Assembly: GCA_021808875.1 (NCBI GenBank)
Contig: JAKBAU010000166.1
Location: 1,678 to 7,881, forward strand
Direction of reading: 5' to 3'
Length of the DNA stretch: 6,204 bases
DNA from: Pseudomonadota bacterium
GTDB taxonomy: Bacteria; Pseudomonadota; Alphaproteobacteria; Micropepsales; Micropepsaceae
Shown here one piece after another: positions 1 to 5,849 of the stretch. The number at the start of each line of letters is the position of its first letter. Within the stretch, counting starts at the first letter, position 1. The notes beneath the pieces were generated by a model, which ran no database searches, had not been told where the DNA came from, and saw only the letters and a list, made by a program, of their open reading frames with translations. The position numbers and the translations under genes are program-made.

Positions 1-189
1 CCAAAACACGGTACGCTCGCACGGGTGGCGAAGATATGGTCTTAGGGCCAGACTTCCACCGTCAAAAGCGTTCCCTTCGAACGTGCGACGGGTTGTGATA
101 TGAGCATTTGTGGCGTCGCGGCACAACTCGCTTTGCCCCGGGACGGCCGGGTTATCTTGTCTCATTTGCTGTCAGGATCTGCTCGTGCC
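1..189. other. Non-coding stretch upstream of hsp20, two hairpins
   Basis: No reading frame entering from the left edge on the plus strand stays open beyond about 100 bases, and nothing here resembles a protein family or a stable RNA. Two structures are visible. The first is a hairpin at 59-91: outer stem CCGTC/GACGG, internal loop, inner stem GCGTTC/GAACGT with one G-T pair, loop CCTTC. The second is a short stem CCCGG/CCGGG at 137-151 followed by TTATCTTGT, which could be a weak terminator for a gene ending left of the window. Neither has a good T-tract. A GTTGTG/CACAAC inverted pair at 92-97 and 122-127 is also present and may be chance. Confidence 0.5.
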
Positions 190-218
190 CTTGAAAGCTG
201 ACCCCACGGTGCCTACTT
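190..218 (+). promoter_or_regulatory. RpoH (sigma-32)-type heat-shock promoter of hsp20
   Basis: CTTGAAA at 190-196 matches the heat-shock sigma factor -35 element. CCTACTT at 212-218 fits the alphaproteobacterial -10 consensus CYTATNT with one mismatch (C for the second T). Taking the -35 as CTTGAA (190-195), the spacer is 16 bases. Transcription would begin near 224-226, which is where the first leader hairpin starts. That coincidence and the identity of the downstream gene raise confidence. The elements are seen in the sequence; their use by RpoH is inferred from family knowledge. Confidence 0.7.
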
Positions 219-225
219 GGTCCGC

Positions 226-335
226 TGTAGGCAGACCCGAAGGGCCAATGGCCTTCGTTCACCGCCTGCATTGATGAAAGGGATCCGGCCAGTTGGCGGA
301 CCCATGCACAAGGCTTTAAGGAGGTTGTGACCATG
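226..335 (+). promoter_or_regulatory. ROSE-like RNA thermometer in hsp20 5' leader
   Basis: The predicted leader folds by eye into three successive hairpins. Hairpin 1 (226-270) has an outer stem 226-234/262-270 and a capped inner stem CGAAG/CTTCG with GG/CC at 238-257. Hairpin 2 (281-303) pairs GGATCCG with CGGACCC apart from one A-C mismatch, continues with CC/GG past one bulged G, and closes on loop AGTT. Hairpin 3 (303-335) pairs CATG with the CATG that contains the start codon and CACAA with TTGTG, with AC bulged. Inside it, CTT at 314-316 pairs with the AGG at 322-324 of the Shine-Dalgarno. Initiation would thus be masked at low temperature. ROSE elements with several hairpins control hsp20 genes in rhizobia and ibpA in enterics. 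The conserved UYGCU anti-SD of textbook ROSE is not evident (nearest is GGCTT at 312-316), so 'ROSE-like' is safer than ROSE. Confidence 0.6.
318..324 (+). promoter_or_regulatory. Shine-Dalgarno of hsp20 (AAGGAGG)
   Basis: A near-perfect AAGGAGG lies 8 bases before ATG at 333, against only 2 bases before the in-frame GTG at 327. This decides the start in favour of ATG 333. The site is partly paired in hairpin 3 of the leader. Confidence 0.85.
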
Positions 336-800
336 CGTGCATTCGATCTTTCCCCCCTTTTTCGTTCCACCGTCGGCTTCGACCGCCTGTTCGACATGCT
401 GGACCAGGCTCCGCAGTTCGATTCGGGCCAGGGCTACCCGCCCTACAACATTGAGCGTACTGGGGAGACCCATTATCGCATTACCCTTGCGGTAGCCGGT
501 TTTGCCGAAAATGACCTTGATGTAGAGGTGCGTGAAGGCGTGCTCACAGTCCAGGGCAAGCGCACCGAGGAAGAGGAAATCCAGACCAATTATCTGCACC
601 GGGGCATTGCTGGACGGGCATTTGAGCGCCGCTTCCAGCTCGCCGAGAATGTCGAGGTGCGTGGCGCCCGCCTTGAAAACGGGCTGCTCCACATCGAGCT
701 TGAGCGGATTGTTCCGGAAGAGAAAAAGCCCCGCCGCATTCCAATCGGTGGAGCTGACGTCAAGACGCTTGAGACCAAGGCGACAAACAAGGCTGCCTAA
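333..800 (+). CDS. hsp20: Small heat shock protein, Hsp20/alpha-crystallin family (IbpA-like)
   Basis: ATP-independent cytoplasmic holdase that binds unfolding proteins and passes them to DnaK/ClpB. The product is 155 residues, normal for class A-type proteobacterial sHsps. The N-terminal arm starts MRAFDLSPLFRSTVGFDRLF, the Phe-rich segment typical of IbpA/HspA proteins. The alpha-crystallin domain spans about 38-126: 'YNIE' at the first strand, GVLTVQGKR at 69-77, the RGIAGRAFERRF segment at 90-101, and the family signature A-x-L-x-N-G-L-L at 112-119. The C-terminal I-x-I anchor is IPI at 136-138, followed by a Lys-rich tail. ATG 333 is chosen because AAGGAGG sits 8 bases upstream; a GTG at 327 would add two residues but is too close to it. 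Expression should be heat-induced at two levels, by the RpoH-type promoter and by the hairpin leader. The gene is monocistronic and ends facing the pentapeptide-repeat gene. Nothing is truncated or missing. Confidence 0.97.
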   Translation: MRAFDLSPLFRSTVGFDRLFDMLDQAPQFDSGQGYPPYNIERTGETHYRITLAVAGFAENDLDVEVREGVLTVQGKRTEEEEIQTNYLHRGIAGRAFERRFQLAENVEVRGARLENGLLHIELERIVPEEKKPRRIPIGGADVKTLETKATNKAA

Positions 801-823
801 TCTCACTTCCCCAGCAAGCCTTT

Positions 824-845
824 CGGGCGCCCATACGGGCGCCCG
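824..845. terminator. Bidirectional terminator hairpin between convergent genes
   Basis: CGGGCGCCC (824-832) and GGGCGCCCG (837-845) form a perfect 9-bp GC stem around loop ATAC. It lies 23 bases after the hsp20 stop and 6 bases beyond the stop of the opposing pentapeptide-repeat gene, so it can serve both. T-tracts are poor on both sides: TCTGG follows on the plus strand and AAAGGC on the minus strand. Termination is therefore inferred from position and stem strength. GGGCGCCC is itself palindromic and occurs twice here. Confidence 0.65.
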
Positions 846-851
846 TCTGGC

Positions 852-2174
852 TCAAGCGGAACTGCGCAATGCCTGACCGTTGAGGCCCTCGGCAACCATG
901 GCCGGCAGTTTGGTTCCGGCCAGGATGGCGCCTTGGAGTAGCGCATCGCGCAGATCGGCATCGACCAGGGTGGAGTAGCTGAGATCGGCATTATCAAGGC
1001 GTGCGCGGCGCAGGTCCGCGCCGCGCAGATCGCAATAGCGGATCTGTGCGCCTTCCAGACGGACCGGCAGAAGTCGGTCATCAGCAATCAAAAGCGGCCC
1101 TAGCTTGGCATCCCTGAGATCGGCATTGTTGAAGCGCGCGCCCGAAAGATTAGCGCCACGCAAGTCGGCACCACAAAGCCGGGTGGCACGCAGGTCGGCC
1201 CCGCTCAGATTTGATCCCTGCAACGAACAGCCTTCCAGATTGAGGCCATAAAAGATGGTACGCGGCGCAATCAGTGCCGTCAGGCTGCGAAATGACAGTG
1301 TCTTCAGGCCACGCAAATCCTTGCCCGACAGATCGGCGGGACCACCCTCGCGACCATCGGTTTCCGCCCAGCGCGTATGGGCGTCCAGTTGCTCGCGCGC
1401 TGCTGCCGTTGCGGCATCAAGAACCGCCGGCTTGACGTCAGTGAGCACATTGGTGAGATCGGCACCATCGAACACCGTCATGCTCATGCGCGCGCCGACC
1501 AGAACGGCTCCGGAGAGGTCCGCCCCGGCCATGTTGCACCCCGACAGGTCGGCGCCTTCGAGATTGGCACCGCAAAGCCGGGCCTGGCGCAGATTGGCGC
1601 GAGTGAGGGTACAGCCACGCATGATGGCGTCGGTAAAGTCCGCCTGCAGTGCCATGACCCCGGTCATCTTGGCGCGCTCCAGATTGGCGGCATGAAGCAT
1701 GGCCGCCGGCAGCTGGGAGGGACCGATGTCGTGCTGCATCAGGCGCAAATTGCCGAAACGGTCCTTTTCGGCGATGGAGCCCTCGCGCAGATCGCATTCA
1801 TAAAGATCAGCGCCAATCAGGTTGGCGCCACGTAATGAGGCCCCGCGCAGATCCGCGCGCCTGAGGCTTGCACCTTCCAGGTTGGCCCGGCGCAGATCGG
1901 CACCGAAGAACGAGCTCGAATCAAGACGGGCTCCAGCCAGATTGACCTCTTCCAGCATCGCTCCGGTGAAATCGGCATCGGCGAGATTGCGGCCTGACAG
2001 GTCCAGCCCTGAAAGATCACAAAAGGCAAAGACCGCGCGGGCCCCGCCCATGCGCCCGGCATAGAGCATCTCATGGCGGGCGACCGCGGCCGTCGCAGTC
2101 TTCTGCGTCAGCTTGGAAAATCGGATCTTGGTTTCGGGCACCATGGCTAACCGTGAGGGCTCGCGACCCCCCAT
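852..2174 (-). CDS. Pentapeptide-repeat protein, four repeat blocks
   Basis: Predicted cytoplasmic 440-residue protein built mainly of A(D/N)LxG-type pentapeptide repeats (family PF00805), which fold into right-handed quadrilateral beta-helices. Repeat blocks cover about 52-130, 158-244, 278-360 and 372-424. Breaks are a linker at 131-157 (IAEKDRFGNLRL region), a predicted helical linker at 245-277 ending DAHTRWAETDGREGG, and a short break near 361-371. The N-terminal 50 residues are basic with no signal peptide or membrane segment. Start: ATG 2174 has AGAGGG 11 bases upstream (2186-2191) and a possible -10 box further back; ATG 2144 (MVPETKIRF) would give 430 residues but lacks a clear ribosome binding site, and I cannot exclude it. 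The cellular role is unknown. Qnr/MfpA gyrase protectors share the fold but are about half this length with one continuous helix, so that function should not be transferred. Similar long proteins with the H-x-x-W / G-R-E-G linker occur in alphaproteobacteria (from memory). Confidence 0.92.
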   Translation of the reverse strand: MGGREPSRLAMVPETKIRFSKLTQKTATAAVARHEMLYAGRMGGARAVFAFCDLSGLDLSGRNLADADFTGAMLEEVNLAGARLDSSSFFGADLRRANLEGASLRRADLRGASLRGANLIGADLYECDLREGSIAEKDRFGNLRLMQHDIGPSQLPAAMLHAANLERAKMTGVMALQADFTDAIMRGCTLTRANLRQARLCGANLEGADLSGCNMAGADLSGAVLVGARMSMTVFDGADLTNVLTDVKPAVLDAATAAAREQLDAHTRWAETDGREGGPADLSGKDLRGLKTLSFRSLTALIAPRTIFYGLNLEGCSLQGSNLSGADLRATRLCGADLRGANLSGARFNNADLRDAKLGPLLIADDRLLPVRLEGAQIRYCDLRGADLRRARLDNADLSYSTLVDADLRDALLQGAILAGTKLPAMVAEGLNGQALRSSA

Positions 2175-2185
2175 TCTTGCTAGAA

Positions 2186-2211
2186 CCCTCTAACGGCTCA
2201 TTAAAGTGAGC
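2186..2211 (-). promoter_or_regulatory. Putative -10 box in an inverted repeat, plus SD, for the pentapeptide gene
   Basis: Reading the minus strand, TTTAAT (2205 to 2200) matches five of six bases of TATAAT. It lies inside a perfect inverted repeat, GCTCA-N6-TGAGC (2196-2211). Transcription would start near 2193, and AGAGGG (2191 to 2186) follows as ribosome binding site, 11 bases before ATG 2174. No good -35 is visible; the nearest, TTCAAG (2229 to 2224), has an 18-base spacer. The repeat is small (5-bp arms) and could be an operator or chance. Confidence 0.4.
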
Positions 2212-2223
2212 GCGAGGGGCCCC

Positions 2224-2251
2224 CTTGAATGACGATGGCGCTAGCCTTAAG
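2224..2251 (+). promoter_or_regulatory. Weak candidate promoter for the autotransporter gene
   Basis: CTTGAA (2224-2229) and CCTTAAG (2245-2251) are spaced like the hsp20 promoter elements (15-base against 16-base spacer), and both sites share CCCTTGA. The -10 part fits CYTATNT poorly, so heat-shock control is only a possibility. No convincing sigma-70 promoter was found in the same region. Confidence 0.25.
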
Positions 2252-2354
2252 CCCTTGAGATTGGCTATGGTGCGCGCCGCTGCGCCCCTGGGCTGACATT
2301 AGGGCGCGAAGGGGAGCCCCCCCTGCCCACCCGCATCATGCCGCATTTCATTTC

Positions 2355-2362
2355 AGAAGGGG
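2355..2362 (+). promoter_or_regulatory. Shine-Dalgarno deciding the TTG start of the autotransporter
   Basis: AGAAGGGG ends 6 bases before TTG 2369. The first in-frame ATG, at 2387, is 24 bases away and would remove the positively charged start of the signal peptide. The TTG start is therefore preferred. Confidence 0.75.
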
Positions 2363-2368
2363 TCCGCC

Positions 2369-5300
2369 TTGTACAAGCATGCATTAATGCTGACGGCAGC
2401 TACAGTCGCGCTTTCCCTGGGCACGACCGCTTATGCCGATACCACCATTTCGACGACGGTTAACAAGGCGCAAACGACGAGCACAGCTGGAAATATTCTG
2501 GTTGGCGACACCACGTCCTCCCCGGTCAAGAACGGCACGGTATCGGTCACGATCGCCAATCCCGCGATCGAGATCAATTCGGCCAATTATGTACAGATCA
2601 CGACCACCTCGAGCATGGTTAACAATAACGGGATCAGCGGGGCCATTGGCGTGCAGATGGATGCCGCGACGACCCCCAACGGCCCCGGTGTCGGCACCGA
2701 TGCGCTCTACAGCATCGGCCAAATCAATCTGACAGGCACGGGCTCATCGAAATTCGGCATCTTGGTGACGCCGGTCTCTGGCAGCACCAATCCGCAATTC
2801 AACGGCAATATCGATCTCGGAGCAGGGTCGACCACAACGGTCACGGGCGACAGCTCCGTCGGTATTGAAGTGGCCACCGGCTCTCAGCTCAATGGCGACA
2901 TCAAGATTCTGGGCACTCTGATCGGAAATCCAAGTTCGACAGTCGCCTCGACCGGTGGCAACGTCACCGGCATCCGTATCAATGGGGTACTGAACGGCAA
3001 TGTCCTGATCCAGTCGGGCGGATCGGTTCAGGCCTACGGCCAGGGTGCGCAGGGCCTTGTGGTGGCCAACACGGTGACCGGCAACATCAGCAACAACGGC
3101 GCGCTTGATGCCCTCGGCATACAGACCGCGCTGATCAACTCGGTCAATCCAGAAGCCAGTTCGGCCCTCATCGTTGCGGGCTCGGTCCAGGGCGGCATCT
3201 ACAACGCCGGCCCGCTCTCGAGCGGTAGTTCGACCGTACGGGCGGCAATCACCACCTACGGAAATGCCCCCGCGGTATTGATTTCTTCAAGTGGTGCCGG
3301 AGCCGTGAGCCCGGCTCCGATGACCATCGGCACGTTTACCACCATCACCAATGCAGCCATTCCGCAGGTCAATGGCAGTTACAGCTTCGTCAATCGCGGT
3401 GCCATCAGCGCTCATCCCTATAACGCTGATCTGAACGGGACGATCGGGGTCAATCTGCAGGGCGATGCCATCGGAACAGTGACTTTCAGTGGCGGGCTCT
3501 ACAACCCCGGCACCATCAGTGCGTCGGCGACCACCGATGCCAAGTCGACGGCGGTAGTTACTGCAAGCGGCATCATCGTCGGCAATTACGTCAACCTGCC
3601 CTCGATCGTTGTCGACAACGCCGAATCAGGTGGCGGCAGCATCACGGCATCGGTCAGTGGTGTCTATGCCGCATCCACAGCAGCGATTGCCATCAACCAG
3701 TACGGCAACATGCCGCTTTTGGTGAACAATGGCGGTGCGATCACCGCGACCGCGTCCAGCACGAGCACCACCATCACCAATCCCGGCAACACAAGCTCGG
3801 CCATCTTACCAGGGCTTTCGGCTTACGCCGTGGAAGATCTCTCGGGCACCCTGACCACGGTCGACAACTATGGCGGCCTCATCAGTGCCTCAGCGACGCA
3901 GCTCGCAGACAACAGCCAGCTGGCCGTGGCCCTCGGCCTCAGCGCGGCCAAGGGTAATGTCACCATCAACAATACCGGCAACATCATTGGCAATGTCCTT
4001 CTTGGTTCCCACAACGACACCATCAATGTCAGTGGCACGAGCAGCGCCCCGGCCTCGATCACCGGCAATATTTCGCTTGGCGGCGGTCTGGACACGCTCA
4101 ACATTGGGGATTTCGGTACCGTCAAGGGTTCGGTCACCGAGTTCGGAGGCGGCAGTGCAACAGTAACGGTTGGCAGCGGCAGCGGTACTGGCACGCTCAT
4201 CCTTACCAATACGACGCAAGGGCTCACCGTCAACACGCTGCACGTCAAGAGCGGCGGCACGCTGGGGATGGCAATTTCGCAGGATTTTAATTCGACGTCC
4301 GCGAGCTTTGTCGGACCGGTGATCCAGGCTGTCACCGTCACGGCCAACTCCGTGACCACCCCTGGCTCGATCACCCTGGATTCAAACTCGAAGTTTACGC
4401 TCAACTATCAGAGTTTCATTTCGACACCCAATCCGGGCCAGCCGGCACAGTTCGTCCTTCTGGATGCGCCCGCAGGTCAGCTTTCGCTCGGAAATTTTGC
4501 CTCCATCCAATCAACAATTGAGGGCAATTCGACCAACAAGATTGCCGGCCAGATCCCCTACCTGTTCACTGGCAATGCCTGCACCTTCAACGTCTCGGCG
4601 GTCAGCGACTGCGCAGGCCCGTCGCCTACCCTCGATTCACAGCTTGTCCTCAACCTGCAGCCCAAAAGCGCCGCCCAGCTCGGACTTACGGGCAATACCG
4701 CCAAGATCTTTCCCTACGCCAATGCTGCCTTGGCAACCGACAGCGTCCTCGGCGGCAATTTCGTCTCTGACATCACCAATTCAGCCCAGGCGCAGGCAGC
4801 CTATAATGCGTTCCTGCCTGATCTTTCCGGTTCGTCGCGGGCGGTTCTCGTCTCCATCACGGATCAGGCGAGCGGGCCAGTGGCGCAACGCCAGCGTGAT
4901 CTGCGCATGTATGCTGACAAACAGGGTGGCACCACGCTGTGGGGCCAGGAATTCTTCCAGCGTATGGATACGGGCCGCAACATCGAGGGCTACAAGGGAA
5001 GTGGCTTTGGCTTCGCGATCGGTGCCGACAAGGGCACGCCGGAGTCGGGGCGTTACGGCGCCGCGATTACCTTCTTCTCGGGCGATCAGACCAACAAGGC
5101 CCCTGATTTCGCCAAGACCACCAATCAATGGTACCTGCTGACCGGCTATACGGACTGGCGCAACAAGGGAATATTCCTCGATACGCAGGCTTCGTTTGGC
5201 TATGGCGCGCTGAACGGCCGCCGTTACATGCAGCTGACCAACCCGACGACCGATGCCGTCATCTATACACGGGCCGCGTCGAACAAGCATGCAGCACTGG

Positions 5301-5797
5301 CACTGGCGGGCGGGTTCTCGACCGGAACCATCCTGACCTATGGCGGCACGGTGGTTACGCCGCAGTTCAGTCTTGATGCCCTGACCATGCGCGAGGAAGG
5401 CTACACCGAAATCGGCGGCGGTTCCGGTACCACCGGAGCTGACGGTTTTGATCTCATCGTAGCGCCCTATTACGCCTCCTCGGCCCGCGCCTACCTCGGT
5501 AGTTCCATCCGTCAGGATATCGATCTGGGCGGGTTCTACCTGCAGCCGGAACTGCATGCCGGTTACCGCTACGACTTCCTGGCAAGCCCGGTAAAACTTC
5601 ACGCCGCCTTTGCCAGCTTGCCGACAAGCAAGTTCGCACTGACCGGGCCCAATCCGACGCGCGGCAATATTGTCGCTGGCGGTACACTCTCGGTGGCAAC
5701 CGGAACCTGGTCATTGGGCGTCAATTACGACTATCTGCGCAGTACTGGCGGCGGTGTCGATCAGATGGGAACCCTCACCTTGCTGGGACGGTTCTGA
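2369..5797 (+). CDS. Autotransporter (type Va) with beta-helical passenger, probable surface protein/adhesin
   Basis: Outer-membrane protein of 1142 residues that should export its own passenger. A signal peptide spans 1-23: MYK-H, a hydrophobic core, and an AYA site before D24. The passenger (about 24-790) is Gly/Ser/Thr/Asn-rich with recurring G-N-I/V turns, as in beta-helical passengers. It has no Trp, only three Arg, and no protease, lipase or other enzyme motif that I can see. A lone Cys pair (C738, C748) sits late in the passenger. The linker at 792-851 (SAQAQAAYNAFLPDLSG...SITDQASGPVAQRQRDLRMYAD) precedes the PF03797-type barrel. The barrel starts near TLWGQEFFQRM (W858) and runs to the terminal Phe of LTLLGRF, about 285 residues, a normal size with the usual C-terminal aromatic signal for BAM insertion. 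The start is TTG, supported by AGAAGGGG 6 bases upstream. The gene stands alone, divergent from the pentapeptide gene, with a hairpin after the stop. An adhesin or biofilm role is an inference; barrel and secretion type are firm. Confidence 0.93.
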   Translation: MYKHALMLTAATVALSLGTTAYADTTISTTVNKAQTTSTAGNILVGDTTSSPVKNGTVSVTIANPAIEINSANYVQITTTSSMVNNNGISGAIGVQMDAATTPNGPGVGTDALYSIGQINLTGTGSSKFGILVTPVSGSTNPQFNGNIDLGAGSTTTVTGDSSVGIEVATGSQLNGDIKILGTLIGNPSSTVASTGGNVTGIRINGVLNGNVLIQSGGSVQAYGQGAQGLVVANTVTGNISNNGALDALGIQTALINSVNPEASSALIVAGSVQGGIYNAGPLSSGSSTVRAAITTYGNAPAVLISSSGAGAVSPAPMTIGTFTTITNAAIPQVNGSYSFVNRGAISAHPYNADLNGTIGVNLQGDAIGTVTFSGGLYNPGTISASATTDAKSTAVVTASGIIVGNYVNLPSIVVDNAESGGGSITASVSGVYAASTAAIAINQYGNMPLLVNNGGAITATASSTSTTITNPGNTSSAILPGLSAYAVEDLSGTLTTVDNYGGLISASATQLADNSQLAVALGLSAAKGNVTINNTGNIIGNVLLGSHNDTINVSGTSSAPASITGNISLGGGLDTLNIGDFGTVKGSVTEFGGGSATVTVGSGSGTGTLILTNTTQGLTVNTLHVKSGGTLGMAISQDFNSTSASFVGPVIQAVTVTANSVTTPGSITLDSNSKFTLNYQSFISTPNPGQPAQFVLLDAPAGQLSLGNFASIQSTIEGNSTNKIAGQIPYLFTGNACTFNVSAVSDCAGPSPTLDSQLVLNLQPKSAAQLGLTGNTAKIFPYANAALATDSVLGGNFVSDITNSAQAQAAYNAFLPDLSGSSRAVLVSITDQASGPVAQRQRDLRMYADKQGGTTLWGQEFFQRMDTGRNIEGYKGSGFGFAIGADKGTPESGRYGAAITFFSGDQTNKAPDFAKTTNQWYLLTGYTDWRNKGIFLDTQASFGYGALNGRRYMQLTNPTTDAVIYTRAASNKHAALALAGGFSTGTILTYGGTVVTPQFSLDALTMREEGYTEIGGGSGTTGADGFDLIVAPYYASSARAYLGSSIRQDIDLGGFYLQPELHAGYRYDFLASPVKLHAAFASLPTSKFALTGPNPTRGNIVAGGTLSVATGTWSLGVNYDYLRSTGGGVDQMGTLTLLGRF
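2798..4135 (+). repeat. Degenerate G-N-I/V repeats in the autotransporter passenger
   Basis: A short turn motif, roughly [LVIF]-x-G-[NDGS]-[IV], recurs as FNGNI (144-148), LNGDI (174-178), LNGNV (208-212), VTGNI (236-240), VQGGI (273-277), then IIGNV (539-543 region), ITGNI (564-568) and VKGSV (585-589). Spacing is about 21-37 residues, the size of one or a few beta-helix coils. The DNA copies are diverged, so this is old protein-level repetition and not recent duplication. Confidence 0.6.
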
Positions 5798-5810
5798 TCG
5801 AGGCTGACTT

Positions 5811-5849
5811 CCGAGCGGGCAGGGGTAGGGTTCGCCCTGTCCCGCCCGG
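5811..5849 (+). terminator. Terminator-like hairpin after the autotransporter
   Basis: Starting 14 bases after the stop codon, CCGAGCGGG pairs with CCCGCCCGG (one A-C mismatch), then CAGGG pairs with CCCTG past one bulged T, closing on a roughly ten-base loop. The stem is long and GC-rich. What follows is ACACTGTAATT, without a true T-tract, so efficiency is uncertain. Confidence 0.6.

Larger units (their letters stand above)
2175..2368. other. Divergent intergenic region between pentapeptide and autotransporter genes
   Basis: About 194 bases without a gene, holding the control elements of two divergent units. From left to right: the minus-strand -10/inverted repeat (2196-2211); GGGGCCCC palindrome (2216-2223); a CTTGAA box (2224-2229); a second CCCTTGA (2252-2258); a 6-bp stem GCGCCC/GGGCGC (2282-2307); GGGG followed by a run of seven C (2311-2323); and the autotransporter ribosome binding site (2355-2362). 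The plus-strand leader is long, about 110 bases if transcription starts downstream of the CTTGAA box. Confidence 0.6.

Noticed and set aside
213..806. 197-residue open frame on the minus strand, antisense to the whole hsp20 gene
   Set aside because: It is fully explained as the shadow of hsp20 in a GC-rich genome, matches no family I recognise, and crosses the hsp20 promoter and leader.
1255..1835. Two plus-strand open frames of about 150 residues inside the pentapeptide-repeat gene
   Set aside because: Both are antisense shadows of the highly repetitive A(D/N)LxG coding sequence; their Arg/Ala/Ser or His/Gly-rich translations reflect the complement of the repeats.
1020..1900. Apparent short DNA repeats such as GCGCAGATCGGC variants that might suggest a CRISPR or intergenic repeat array
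   Set aside because: They have 15-base periodicity in frame with the pentapeptide codons and no unique spacers, so they are coding repeats.
852..2174. Quinolone-resistance (Qnr) or MfpA-like gyrase protector
   Set aside because: Same repeat type, but the length is about double and the helix is broken by three linkers; repeat identity alone does not support the function.
4781..5602. 273-residue minus-strand open frame opposite the autotransporter barrel
   Set aside because: The barrel frame has a convincing domain, linker and terminal Phe; the opposite frame has no recognisable family and no ribosome binding site context.
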